From KACC-23026 sp963829575 (GTDB taxonomy: Bacteria > Bacillota > Bacilli > Bacillales > Sporolactobacillaceae): a DNA stretch of 64,000 nt. How positions within the stretch are numbered: position 1 is the stretch's first letter; each line of letters begins with the position of its first letter. The DNA is taken from positions 5,165-69,164 of the forward strand of contig CAWHJF010000010.1 in the NCBI GenBank assembly GCA_963829575.1, read 5' to 3'. Of this stretch, positions 42,768-51,324 are shown one piece after another. A program made the translations under genes and the position numbers. The notes beneath the pieces were generated by a model. That model searched no databases, was not told where the DNA came from, and saw only the letters and a list, made by a program, of their open reading frames with translations.

Positions 42768-43619
42768 CTATTGAACGCGTCTTTGGGCGGATTGTAAAGT
42801 GTTTGCAAGAAGCATCGTAATCGTCATCGGACCAACACCCCCAGGAACTGGTGTAATATAGGAAGCTTTCTCTTTTGCTGATGCAAAGTCCACATCACCC
42901 ACCAGTTTTCCTAATGCATTGCGATTCATTCCCACATCAATGACAACTGCACCTTCTTTAATATCGTCTGCGGACACGATATTTTCTCGCCCAACGGCAA
43001 CAACCAGAATATCGGCTTGCTTTGTCATGTCACTCAAATTTGGTGTCCGTGAATGACAGACGGATACCGTCGCGTTCTCTCTTAAGAAAAGTAGCGCAGC
43101 TGGTTTTCCGACGATGTTACTTCGACCGACAATCACCACGTGTTTTCCGGCAATTGGAATGTTTTTATATTTGATCATCTCAACAATTCCGTAGGGTGTA
43201 CAGGAAAGAAAGGCTTCTTGACCTGTCACCATGCGACCGACATTGATTGGATGAAACCCATCCACATCTTTTTCAGGTATGATCGTCTCGATCACTTTAT
43301 GTTCAGAGATATGATCTGGCAATGGGAGTTGTACAAGAATTCCATCAATCGCTTCTTCTTGATTGTAGCGCTCAATTTCGCTTAACAACTCGGCTTCAGA
43401 AATCGTCTCAGGATAACGTTTTAATTCAGAATAAATACCGACTTCTTCACACGCCTTCACTTTTCCTTTAACATAGGATAATGAGGCTGGATTGTCTCCA
43501 ACTAAGAGGACAACTAACCCAGCTGTTACCCCTTTCTCTTTTAAAAGGCATGCTTCTTCTTTCATTTGATCCCGTTTCGCTTGAGCGACTTCTTTCCCAC
43601 TGATTAACTCTGCTGTCAT
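42768..43619 (-). CDS. folD: Methylenetetrahydrofolate dehydrogenase/cyclohydrolase
   Basis: Bifunctional FolD, 283 residues, interconverting 5,10-methylene-THF and 10-formyl-THF with NADP. Motifs: SYVKGKVKACEEVGI with catalytic Tyr and Lys, DGILVQLPLPDH, VIVGRSNIVGKPAA and the C-terminal PVPGGVGPMT. Its start overlaps the nusB stop by four bases. Confidence 0.95.
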   Translation of the reverse strand: MTAELISGKEVAQAKRDQMKEEACLLKEKGVTAGLVVLLVGDNPASLSYVKGKVKACEEVGIYSELKRYPETISEAELLSEIERYNQEEAIDGILVQLPLPDHISEHKVIETIIPEKDVDGFHPINVGRMVTGQEAFLSCTPYGIVEMIKYKNIPIAGKHVVIVGRSNIVGKPAALLFLRENATVSVCHSRTPNLSDMTKQADILVVAVGRENIVSADDIKEGAVVIDVGMNRNALGKLVGDVDFASAKEKASYITPVPGGVGPMTITMLLANTLQSAQRRVQ

Positions 43620-44041
43620 TCTTCCTTCTCCCCCTCTTCACCTAATTCGTTACGCACAAATTTGGAAAGCACACCGTTCGCAAACCGCCTTGAATCTTCA
43701 TCACCAAAAGATTTTGCGAGTTCAATCATTTCGTTGAGAGTGACTTTGTGCGGAATATCTTCTATGTATAAGAGTTCACAAAATCCAAGTCTAAGAATGG
43801 CGAGGTCCACATTTGCCAACCGTTCAATGGTAAAGTTAATTAAATACTTCTTAATTATCACATCAATAGCTTCCAAGTGGTTTGCCGTTTCACGAACCAA
43901 TTCGTTTAAAAAAGGATCGTTTTGATCTTCTACGGAAGCTTCTTCCATCACATTCTCCAAAGCTTCTTCGGCACTAACTTTTCCCACCTGCATTTGAAAA
44001 AGGACTTGTAGTGCTTTTTCTCTTGCAATTCGTCGTTTCAT
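43616..44041 (-). CDS. nusB: Transcription antitermination factor NusB
   Basis: A 141-residue all-helical RNA-binding protein that supports rRNA antitermination. RREIAREKALQ-like N-terminus (RRIAREKALQVLFQMQVG), a middle segment LNELVRETANHLEAID, and the C-terminal signature IPHKVTLNEMIELAKSFGDEDSRRFANGVLSKF are typical. It heads the folD-xse-ispA run. Upstream there is a 430-base gap filled with the 51-base repeat. Confidence 0.93.
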   Translation of the reverse strand: MKRRIAREKALQVLFQMQVGKVSAEEALENVMEEASVEDQNDPFLNELVRETANHLEAIDVIIKKYLINFTIERLANVDLAILRLGFCELLYIEDIPHKVTLNEMIELAKSFGDEDSRRFANGVLSKFVRNELGEEGEKEE

Positions 44042-44183
44042 TCGTGTCGTCTTCCTTTCTCGATGCCGCTCTATTAAAGTCCTATTATCTCTTAATCCGT
44101 CTCATTTATCAAACTTCATCATACCATAATTTGCCCTTGAATTCATAGGATAATGAGGTTTAAACAGCATCCATTTAAAATAG

Positions 44184-44385
44184 TAGGACTGCCGGGAGCA
44201 TTCGTGGTACCCTCTGGCACAGGTCAGTGCCCGTAGCTCGATTCCAACTACATTTCGGGAACTGAAATGCGGGCTTTGTTCCCGTAGTTATTCCCTCTTT
44301 CGTTTTCGGGAACTATGGCAGGCGTTCAATGCCCGTAGCACGAGCCACTGGGGCATCCGGGCACCCTCTCTTCAAAATTCTACGC
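44184..44385 (+). repeat. 51-base tandem repeat element, locus B (longest copy)
   Basis: The motif [G/A]T[T/G]CCCGTA ends at 44235, 44286 and 44337, and CGGG[A/C]AC ends at 44262, 44313 and 44364: each step is exactly 51 bases. A decayed earlier unit is seen near 44199-44211. Bases between the motifs vary while the motifs are kept. The downstream edge (CCTCTCTTCAAAATTC) resembles that of locus C (CCCCTTCTAAAATTC). It fills the nusB/asp23 gap; I see no coding potential here. Confidence 0.88.
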
Positions 44386-44403
44386 CTAAAATCGGAGACA
44401 AAT

Positions 44404-44453
44404 AAAAAAAGCGTGGAAAAACCAATGCGGTTTTTCCACACTTTTCCAAAGAG
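44404..44453 (-). terminator. Terminator of the accB-accC-asp23 operon
   Basis: GTGTGGAAAAACC with a near-perfect complement, a five-base loop, and seven T on the minus strand, 20 bases after the asp23-family stop codon. Confidence 0.88.
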
Positions 44454-44473
44454 GCAATTCCCTTTGGTTTTAA

Positions 44474-44911
44474 TTACTTTTCTTCAGAAACTGGATTCGT
44501 GTCGTCTTCGGTCTCAAACGTAATTCCTACGACGTGAACATTGATGGCTTTGACTTCAAGGGCCGTCATCGTCCGAAGTGTTTGAGAAATATTTTCTTGA
44601 ACCTGTTGAGCAACCTCCGGGATGGAAATGCCAAAGACCATGTGAAGTTGGACATCAATCGTAATGCCCTCCTCACCAAGTTCAACACGGACACCTTTTC
44701 TAAAATTCTTTCGTCCCATGCGTTCTGCAACACCGGTTGCAAACGTCCCGTGCATCGATGCGACACCTGCTACTTCAGTTGCCGCTAAACTCGCAATGAC
44801 TTCTAGAACTTCAGGAGAAATCTCAATCTTGCCAAGACCTGAATCGAGATCTTCTAAATCAAACATCTCAGAGTCATCGAGATCCTCTAAAAAAAGATTT
44901 TTGTCGTCCAC
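44474..44911 (-). CDS. yqhY: Asp23/Gls24 family protein (YqhY)
   Basis: A 145-residue Asp23/Gls24 protein with GKIEISPEVLEVIASLAATEVAGVASMHG near 27-55 and the repeated strand VELGEEGITIDVQLHM. In B. subtilis YqhY is encoded right after accC and affects acetyl-CoA carboxylase activity, and the same order here supports that role. The acidic N-terminal 25 residues (DLEDLDSG) are typical of the family. It lies 18 bases after accC in one transcript. Confidence 0.92.
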   Translation of the reverse strand: MDDKNLFLEDLDDSEMFDLEDLDSGLGKIEISPEVLEVIASLAATEVAGVASMHGTFATGVAERMGRKNFRKGVRVELGEEGITIDVQLHMVFGISIPEVAQQVQENISQTLRTMTALEVKAINVHVVGITFETEDDTNPVSEEK

Positions 44912-44929
44912 CTTGAAGGCCCCCTTCTC

Positions 44930-46282
44930 TTATTCCTCATCCATTATTGGATACGTTTCAAGAAATTTGGTATTGAAATCACCCGAAACAAAAACGGGGT
45001 GGTTAAATAACTTAATGTGGAAAGGAATTGTCGTCTCAATGCCATCCACGACCGTTTCTCCTAAGGCACGCTTCATCTTTTCTACAGCTTCTTCACGCGT
45101 TTTTCCATGCGTGATGATTTTGGCAACCATAGAATCATAATAAGGCGGAATCATATAACCCGGATAAACCGCTGAATCCACGCGTACACCTGGGCCACCC
45201 GGAGGAAGATACATCGTCACACGACCAGGTGAAGGCATAAAGTTTTTCTTTGGATTTTCAGCATTGATTCGACATTCAATCGCCCAACCATTAAACGTCA
45301 CGTCTTCTTGAGCAATATCAAGTTTTTCACCATTTGCTACTTTGATCTGTTCTTTGATTAAGTCGATTCCTGTTACATATTCCGTAACTGGGTGTTCAAC
45401 TTGAATACGAGTATTCATCTCCATGAAGTAAAAACTACCATTCAGATCATAGATGAATTCAACCGTGCCAGCCCCTGAGTAATTGACCGCTTTTGCTGCC
45501 TTGACTGCGGCTTCCCCCATTTCTTGACGCTTATCTGGAGAAAGTGCTGGCGATGGTGTCTCTTCTACAAGCTTTTGTAGCCGTCTTTGAATGGAACAAT
45601 CGCGCTCACCTAAATGAATGACGTTTCCGTGATTATCAGCGAGCACTTGGATTTCAACATGTCGGAAATCCTCAATATATTTTTCAATATAGACCCCTGG
45701 ATTCCCAAAAGCGGTTGCCGCTTCGCGCTGTGTGATGGCTACACCTTTTCTAAGTGAGGCTTCATCGCGTGCGACACGGATCCCTTTACCGCCGCCACCA
45801 GCTGTTGCTTTAATAATGACCGGATAACCCAAATCATTTGAGACCAAAACCGCATCCTCAATCGTTTCCACAACACCTTCAGAACCTGGGACAACTGGAA
45901 CGCCTGCTTCTTTCATCGTTTGCTTGGCAACATCCTTGATCCCCATTTTCTGAATGGCTTCTGGGCTAGGCCCAATAAAGGTAATCTTGCATTCTCGGCA
46001 CATTTCAGCAAAGATCGCATTTTCAGCCAGGAATCCGTAACCAGGGTGGATCGCATCCACACCGGTCAACATGGCCACACTCATGATATTCGTATAGTTC
46101 AGGTAACTATCCTTTGAAGCCGTTGGTCCAATGCAATACGCTTCATCCGCGAGTTGAACGTGAAGAGCATCCCGGTCCGCCTCGGAAAAGACAGCCACTG
46201 TCTCAAGGTTCATTTCCTTACAAGCCCGAATAATGCGGACGGCAATTTCTCCACGATTCGCAATTAAAACTTTTTTAATCAT
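44930..46282 (-). CDS. accC: Biotin carboxylase subunit of acetyl-CoA carboxylase
   Basis: ATP-grasp enzyme of about 450 residues that carboxylates biotin on AccB. MIKKVLIANRGEIAVRI at the start, GGGGKGIRVA near 162, EKYIEDFRHVEIQVLAD and MNTRIQVEHPVTE near 290 are all present. The ATG at 46282 follows GTAGG; the TTG three codons earlier is less likely. It lies ten bases after accB. Confidence 0.95.
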   Translation of the reverse strand: MIKKVLIANRGEIAVRIIRACKEMNLETVAVFSEADRDALHVQLADEAYCIGPTASKDSYLNYTNIMSVAMLTGVDAIHPGYGFLAENAIFAEMCRECKITFIGPSPEAIQKMGIKDVAKQTMKEAGVPVVPGSEGVVETIEDAVLVSNDLGYPVIIKATAGGGGKGIRVARDEASLRKGVAITQREAATAFGNPGVYIEKYIEDFRHVEIQVLADNHGNVIHLGERDCSIQRRLQKLVEETPSPALSPDKRQEMGEAAVKAAKAVNYSGAGTVEFIYDLNGSFYFMEMNTRIQVEHPVTEYVTGIDLIKEQIKVANGEKLDIAQEDVTFNGWAIECRINAENPKKNFMPSPGRVTMYLPPGGPGVRVDSAVYPGYMIPPYYDSMVAKIITHGKTREEAVEKMKRALGETVVDGIETTIPFHIKLFNHPVFVSGDFNTKFLETYPIMDEE

Positions 46283-46292
46283 ATGGCTCAAC

Positions 46293-46781
46293 CTACTCTG
46301 CCTTTACTAGAAACAGTGGCTGTCCATATTCAACAAGTTGGCCGTTTTCAACCAACACTTCAGCGATAACGCCTTTCACATCCGCTTCAATTTCATTGAA
46401 AAGCTTCATGGCTTCCACAATGCATACAACGGTGTCTTGATTCACTTTTGATCCAACTTTAACAAAGTTGTCAGCGTCTGGTGAGGAAGCCCCATAAAAC
46501 GTTCCAACCATCGGAGACACAATTTTATGTAGAGTGGAGTTGTCCTCAGACTGAGCACTCTCATTTTGAGGAGCTTCCTTTTGTCCAGGTGCTTCCTGAA
46601 CAGGGGGCGCAACGTGAACCGGTTGTTGTACAGGCTCAGCATGAGAAGGTTGAACCATTTGTACAGTTTGTTCGGCTCTTTTCTTAATTAGAACTTTTTC
46701 TCCATCTTTTTCAAATTCAAATTCGTCGATACTTGTTTCATCAATGAGTTTGATTAGCTCTCGAATATCTTCTAATTTCAC
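46293..46781 (-). CDS. accB: Biotin carboxyl carrier protein
   Basis: A carrier of about 162 residues. The C-terminal biotinyl domain carries VEAMKLFNEIEAD with the biotinylated Lys; the more common sequence is EAMKLMNEIE, so Met is replaced by Phe. A Pro/Gln-rich linker (about 50-85) separates it from the N-terminal helix. I start at the GTG at 46781 (MKLEDIRELI), eight bases after AAGGAG; an upstream GTG at 46790 overlaps that site. It begins the accB-accC-yqhY operon. Confidence 0.93.
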   Translation of the reverse strand: MKLEDIRELIKLIDETSIDEFEFEKDGEKVLIKKRAEQTVQMVQPSHAEPVQQPVHVAPPVQEAPGQKEAPQNESAQSEDNSTLHKIVSPMVGTFYGASSPDADNFVKVGSKVNQDTVVCIVEAMKLFNEIEADVKGVIAEVLVENGQLVEYGQPLFLVKAE

Positions 46782-46883
46782 AGTTCGCACTCCTTATTCT
46801 TAAAACTACGCCTCTTTCTAAAATTATATGACAAAATAATAGGATAACCATTGCAAATAGAAAAGAGGGCAACTTGCCTTAGC

Positions 46884-46914
46884 ATTATACCATATTTACA
46901 TCTGAAAATCGCAA
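46884..46914 (-). promoter_or_regulatory. Extended minus-10 promoter of accB
   Basis: TGGTATAAT (extended minus-10 with a perfect TATAAT at 46884-46889) with TTGCGA 19 bases upstream. The transcript would have a leader of about 95 bases. Confidence 0.72.
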
Positions 46915-47034
46915 CTGGTTATTCCCATCTTGCCCATTCTACTAAAAGATAGTCTGTTTGCACTATATTTTTGGGTGAATAAAATCTAATTCTCTTAAAC
47001 AGACTTTGAAAATTGTTCGCGCAAAAGGAAATCA

Positions 47035-47068
47035 AAAAGGGACTTTCAAAATGAAAGCCCCTTATATG
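47035..47068 (-). terminator. Terminator of the spoIIIA operon
   Basis: AGGGGCTTTCA pairs with TGAAAGTCCCT with a short loop, then TTTTTG on the minus strand, nine bases after the spoIIIAH stop. Confidence 0.85.
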
Positions 47069-47076
47069 CGTCGTTC

Positions 47077-47613
47077 TTAGCTGTTGGTCGTTTGGAATTT
47101 TACATTCGCAAATTGGACACCAAGTGGTGATTTGACGACCATTGCCATAATTTGAGAGGCCTGTTTGCTAGATAATGATTTTGCTTTAACATAAACCGTT
47201 GCATAGGCACCATCTGTCGTAACCACCGCATCTTTTCCAAAACCTTTTGAAATGATTTCATTTTCCAACATCGTTTCTTGCTTAGATTGATCATCTAGCG
47301 CTTTTAACTGACTATTGGCTTGGCTAACTTCAGTGGCTGAACTTTTGTCAGAGGCAATGACTTGTTGATATTGTTGAGCTTCTGCAGTCATTTGTTGATC
47401 TCTCTTCAGTTTATAAGAAGCAAAGACATTGTCCGCCGCACTGATTTTATTAGAGACATTCTGTGCTTGATTACTTGCAGAGGTTTGTTGACCTTGTTTC
47501 GCGTTATTTGCAGCCGTAGGAGCCTGAGTTGGTGTGGTCACATAATAAACCGATAAGACCACGATTAAGCTTAGCATTGTGAGCAACCAAACTGTTTGTT
47601 TTTTAAGAACCAT
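47077..47613 (-). CDS. spoIIIAH: Stage III sporulation protein AH
   Basis: A 178-residue mother-cell protein with one N-terminal membrane helix (about 5-25) and an extracellular domain that binds SpoIIQ of the forespore to form the feeding channel. The ring-building domain (residues 110-178: SKGFGKDAVVTTDGAYATVYVKAK...) has the YscJ/FliF-like fold known for the family. It is the last gene of the operon and is slightly shorter than the B. subtilis protein (218 residues). Confidence 0.92.
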   Translation of the reverse strand: MVLKKQTVWLLTMLSLIVVLSVYYVTTPTQAPTAANNAKQGQQTSASNQAQNVSNKISAADNVFASYKLKRDQQMTAEAQQYQQVIASDKSSATEVSQANSQLKALDDQSKQETMLENEIISKGFGKDAVVTTDGAYATVYVKAKSLSSKQASQIMAMVVKSPLGVQFANVKFQTTNS

Positions 47614-47627
47614 ATTAAAATCCTCCC

Positions 47628-48293
47628 TTATTTTCTTTCCTGAACTGAAACTTTATAAGAAGGTACATCAAGTACCGTACTCACTGCGTCAATGACACGT
47701 TCTTTCTCAGCTGGCTGAGTCACGCCATTAGCCACGACTAAAATGGCTTTCACGGTCGGCCCTTTTTGAGTGACAAGAAGCGGTCCTTTTTGGCCATTTC
47801 CTTGATCAATGGTGACCATCGTTTCGTCATTCGACTGATTGGTCGTCGTGCTCGTGCCGCCATTTGAATCATGTTGTACCGTGCGTTGATCCGTTGTTTT
47901 AGAATCTTGTTGGTAGACATTTTCTGGTCCTGTACTCAACGTCACAAGAACTTTAGCATTGGATAAGCCTGCCATACTGTTTAGCATGCTGGTTAAGCGC
48001 TCCTCGTAGTAGGAGGCATACTCATCCATCGTCTTTGGCTCGTTGCTTTTACTTTTCAAAATCGACGCGGGCTTCACTTCAGAGCTTGTTTGCTTCGCTG
48101 ATCCAGATGTAGGTGTCGCCGCCACATCTTGCTTCGTCTGATTCTGATGGGCTGAGTAAAAATTGCTAATGAGCATCAACGCTACGCCTAATCCCATTAA
48201 GATGATCAGATTCTTGATGGGCTTTTTGGCCTTTTTCGGCGTGCGCGAGGAAACGGATTCCATAACTTTTTTCCAGAGTTCGATGGGTGACAT
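47628..48293 (-). CDS. spoIIIAG: Stage III sporulation protein AG
   Basis: A 221-residue single-pass membrane protein that forms a large ring in the channel. The membrane helix is at about 26-45 (NLIILMGLGVALMLISNFY); the ring domain begins near 90 with YASYYEERLTSMLNSMAGLSNAKVLVTLSTG and ends VPSYKVSVQERK. A low-complexity Ser/Thr/Asn-rich loop near 130-155 is likely the insertion that makes the beta-crown of the ring. Confidence 0.93.
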   Translation of the reverse strand: MSPIELWKKVMESVSSRTPKKAKKPIKNLIILMGLGVALMLISNFYSAHQNQTKQDVAATPTSGSAKQTSSEVKPASILKSKSNEPKTMDEYASYYEERLTSMLNSMAGLSNAKVLVTLSTGPENVYQQDSKTTDQRTVQHDSNGGTSTTTNQSNDETMVTIDQGNGQKGPLLVTQKGPTVKAILVVANGVTQPAEKERVIDAVSTVLDVPSYKVSVQERK

Positions 48294-48296
48294 ATG

Positions 48297-48959
48297 TCAT
48301 GTGCCGCCTCCCTTCAAATGGAGGGTAATTTTGTTTGGTGCTAGATTCCATTGATTCGATAGAAAAGTTCGGATGGCGTTCTCATTGGCTATACTTTTAG
48401 CCTTCTTTTCATCAGATGATGCGTTCGATGGTGTACCGCCAACTTGTACCGAATTTACAGTGACGTTTTGAACCGGATCAACGGTAACCTTTTGATTCTT
48501 TGAATTCTCAGATGATGGTGAGGTTGACCGCGCTTGTCCCAGTGTGACAGTAGCATGGTTAATCGGATTGTTCGAATTATTATAATTAAGGTTTAGGTTA
48601 AGTGTTTCAATAGCAAGGCCATAGCGATCGTTCAACGCTCCTTTCACATAAGATTTCATTTGGACAGCCATTTGTTTAGAAATATATGCACGTTGTCCCG
48701 ATTCTATTTCTTTTTTTTTCGTATTTATTGAATTTTTTATGGGATCGTTCGTTTGCTGGGGGATCATTTGATTTAAAATTGAATCCACAGGCATGTTAAA
48801 GAGCTTCATGATCGGACTGAGTAAAGTTAAGATTAAAATTAAGCCAATCACGGTTTTGACGTACCGATTAAACCGTTCATTTGGAAGGAGCAGTTCTAAC
48901 ACAATGGCGAACATAATGATTAATATAATTTGAGTGATCCAATTTGTGAGTGCATGCAT
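48297..48959 (-). CDS. spoIIIAF: Stage III sporulation protein AF
   Basis: A 220-residue protein with two N-terminal membrane helices (about 5-25 and 33-55: TVIGLILILTLLSPIMKLF) and a YscJ/FliF-like domain in the C-terminal half. It belongs to the A-Q channel complex in the mother-cell membrane. A Ser/Asn-rich stretch lies near 150-190. Its stop lies just before the start of spoIIIAG. Confidence 0.92.
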   Translation of the reverse strand: MHALTNWITQIILIIMFAIVLELLLPNERFNRYVKTVIGLILILTLLSPIMKLFNMPVDSILNQMIPQQTNDPIKNSINTKKKEIESGQRAYISKQMAVQMKSYVKGALNDRYGLAIETLNLNLNYNNSNNPINHATVTLGQARSTSPSSENSKNQKVTVDPVQNVTVNSVQVGGTPSNASSDEKKAKSIANENAIRTFLSNQWNLAPNKITLHLKGGGT

Positions 48960-48977
48960 GGCACTTCCGCCCCCTTT

Positions 48978-50174
48978 TCATCGAACCATCAACGAGAGAT
49001 TCCCCGAAGCGATGATAATTGTGATGGCGAGAAAAAACATCATGCAGACGATCGCAAGCGCCGCAAAGATAAACACCATACTTTTCGCCATAATTCCGAG
49101 ACACTCAATGATAGGGCCACCCCCTAAAGGCTGGAGGATCGCTGAGGCAATATTATAGATTAAGGCAAGTACAAATACTTTAATCGCCGGAAACGCGACC
49201 AATAAAACAAGGATGAAGAGACCGGCAATTCCGACAGTGTTCTTAACTAAAACAGAGGCACTGAAAATCGTATCCGCGGCATCTGTAAACATTCGACCCA
49301 CGACAGGAACAAAATTCCCTGTTATAAATTTAGCGGTTCGAACAAGTATCCCGTCCGAGATAGCCGTAGCCGCTCCTTGGACGGACATGACGCCCAAGAA
49401 AATCGCAAAAAAACCAGCGAGTCCTCCAATGGATAAGTTCCGCAAAAGATTGGCTAATTGCGTGACTTTATAATGCTCGGATAACGTACTAACAATTTGC
49501 AGAAGTGCCGACATGAATAGCAACGGCAGAATGACGCCCGAAATTAACCATCCACTCGTATTGATTAAAAATAGAATAATCGGATGAAAGAATGCTATAC
49601 TCGTTGCCCCTCCACTTGTCGCCATTAAGGCAAAGATTAAAGGCACGAGCGCGAGCAAAAATTGGCTCATGGTATGAATGGCGCCGACCGTGTAATCAAT
49701 GGCGACGCGAAAGGAATTTAACATTAGGATAATGAGAACTAGGTACACTACTGCATAAGCCACTTTAGAAACGGCGCGATGCTCAAAAGCGTTCTGAATG
49801 GTTTGGAGAATGGCGGACAAGACCGTAAGCAAAATCAGCGTCCCAAGTAGCTTTCCATTCACAAGCAGCTCATGAAAGACATATCGGAGACTGCCTAAGG
49901 TCCATTCTTTAAAGAGGCCTTGCTTGTCCGATTTCAGAAAATCAAAGAAACTCATATGCTCACTTTCAGGTAAAAAACCTTGATACTGGTTCACCACTTG
50001 CTCCCAATAGGATTGGATGTCATTTAGATTAAGCGATTGAAGTTGTGAATCGACCCAATCTTGAGGGGTTGGGGTGGATTGTCCATGGGCAACGCCTGGG
50101 AATAGAATTGAGATCGAAAAAGTTAAAAATAGGATCACACAAATGATGCGGACCCTGTTGGTTTGATTCTTCAT
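48978..50174 (-). CDS. spoIIIAE: Stage III sporulation protein AE
   Basis: A 398-residue polytopic membrane protein with a signal peptide (residues 1-31, ending AHG) and about eight membrane segments. VFIFAALAIVCMMFFLAITIIIASGN at the C-terminus and GNFVPVVGRMFTDAADTIF near 290 are family hallmarks. It is the likely export component of the A-Q channel. It lies 13 bases after spoIIIAD. Confidence 0.94.
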   Translation of the reverse strand: MKNQTNRVRIICVILFLTFSISILFPGVAHGQSTPTPQDWVDSQLQSLNLNDIQSYWEQVVNQYQGFLPESEHMSFFDFLKSDKQGLFKEWTLGSLRYVFHELLVNGKLLGTLILLTVLSAILQTIQNAFEHRAVSKVAYAVVYLVLIILMLNSFRVAIDYTVGAIHTMSQFLLALVPLIFALMATSGGATSIAFFHPIILFLINTSGWLISGVILPLLFMSALLQIVSTLSEHYKVTQLANLLRNLSIGGLAGFFAIFLGVMSVQGAATAISDGILVRTAKFITGNFVPVVGRMFTDAADTIFSASVLVKNTVGIAGLFILVLLVAFPAIKVFVLALIYNIASAILQPLGGGPIIECLGIMAKSMVFIFAALAIVCMMFFLAITIIIASGNLSLMVR

Positions 50175-50187
50175 TTGGATGGCCCCT

Positions 50188-50568
50188 TTACTGCGGAATC
50201 AAGCCAATAACCGTTTGAATAATCGCGGTGATGATCGGAATGGCCATGACAAGAATAAGAATTTTACCAGCCAATTCAATTTTTGAAGCCAATGCCCCTT
50301 GTCCAGCATCTCTCGCAATCTGCACCCCAAACTCTGCTATATAAGCAATCCCTACAATTTTTAATACCGTTTCCACATAAACGAGTTTTAAGTGGGCGTT
50401 GATTGCCAAGCGCTCAAGCATTGTGATGACCTGACTGATTTGGCCAATCAAGAAGATAAAGATCGTGGCGCCCACAAATATAACCAATAAGAAGGCATAG
50501 GCGGGTTTTTGTTCATTTATGACAAGGGTGAGGAATGTGGCAATTAAACCCAACCCAACGATTTGCAA
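50188..50568 (-). CDS. spoIIIAD: Stage III sporulation protein AD
   Basis: A 126-residue membrane protein with four hydrophobic helices. VETVLKIVGIAYIAEFGVQIARDAGQGALASKIELAGK near 65-103 is characteristic. It partners with SpoIIIAC in the membrane part of the channel. The gene follows spoIIIAC by 21 bases. Confidence 0.94.
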   Translation of the reverse strand: MQIVGLGLIATFLTLVINEQKPAYAFLLVIFVGATIFIFLIGQISQVITMLERLAINAHLKLVYVETVLKIVGIAYIAEFGVQIARDAGQGALASKIELAGKILILVMAIPIITAIIQTVIGLIPQ

Positions 50569-50589
50569 AATCTCAATCGGAGTTCCCTC

Positions 50590-50796
50590 CTATCCTTGAA
50601 AAAGAAACACATCACGAATTTTACTAAATAACTCCCCAATAAGCGTGGCGACCATATACAAAATGACAACAAAACCGATTAACGTGACCCATTGGGACCA
50701 ATCTTCTTTTCCCATTTGCTTGAGCACCGTCTGGATCATAGCCACAATAATGCCAATTCCAGCAATTTGAAAGATGGTATTCACATCAAACGACAT
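50590..50796 (-). CDS. spoIIIAC: Stage III sporulation protein AC
   Basis: A 68-residue protein with two membrane helices: NTIFQIAGIGIIVAMIQTVLKQMGKEDW (5-32) and a second around 40-56. Length and sequence are as in other spore formers. It is part of the A-Q channel. Confidence 0.94.
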   Translation of the reverse strand: MSFDVNTIFQIAGIGIIVAMIQTVLKQMGKEDWSQWVTLIGFVVILYMVATLIGELFSKIRDVFLFQG

Positions 50797-50808
50797 CTTG
50801 GTTCCCCC

Positions 50809-51324
50809 TCAGAACAGCAAAATAACAAGTAGAATTCCGCCAAGAACCCCTAAACTTTTTGCCATTTTCTCATATTGTGATTGCGCCACCCGAGCTTCAT
50901 TTTCTTCTCGTTCCAAATGCGACAATGCCAGTTGAATATGCTTTTGTTGGTTGGTCCGATCAGACTGCCCAAGCGTTTGACCAAACTGTTTCCAAATTTC
51001 CTTCTCAGCTTGTTTTAGTGCAGTCGTCGGCCAGAACGCTTCTAATACATCAACCCAAATTTGGTTAAAGGATCGCCCATCCCTTAAAGCCATCTCGTCT
51101 ACGAGCCTGGAGAAAAAACCATTGATTGGTTTTGGAAGTTGCTCTTTTAAATGAACGGCCGCCTCTTGGATGGGGGTTAAGCCATACATGATCTCCGCTT
51201 CAAGGGTCTGCAATGCCGATTTTAGCTGCCGTAATTGCCTGGGTCGATCGCGATAGCGTTTTGAAAATAAAAACCCAATGCTCGTGGACGTGACCAAAAT
51301 TAAAACGGCACCTAAAAATTTCAT
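50809..51324 (-). CDS. spoIIIAB: Stage III sporulation protein AB
   Basis: A 171-residue protein with a membrane helix at each end (residues 1-18 and 155-171) around a cytoplasmic helical domain with the family segment RPRQLRQLKSALQTLEAEIMYGLTPI. Fold similarity of the family to type II secretion protein GspF is known. The start overlaps spoIIIAA by four bases. Confidence 0.93.
   Translation of the reverse strand: MKFLGAVLILVTSTSIGFLFSKRYRDRPRQLRQLKSALQTLEAEIMYGLTPIQEAAVHLKEQLPKPINGFFSRLVDEMALRDGRSFNQIWVDVLEAFWPTTALKQAEKEIWKQFGQTLGQSDRTNQQKHIQLALSHLEREENEARVAQSQYEKMAKSLGVLGGILLVILLF

Noticed and set aside
44329..44523. 64-codon open frame through the repeat and terminator
   Set aside because: It runs across the 51-base repeat and the operon terminator and has no start signal.
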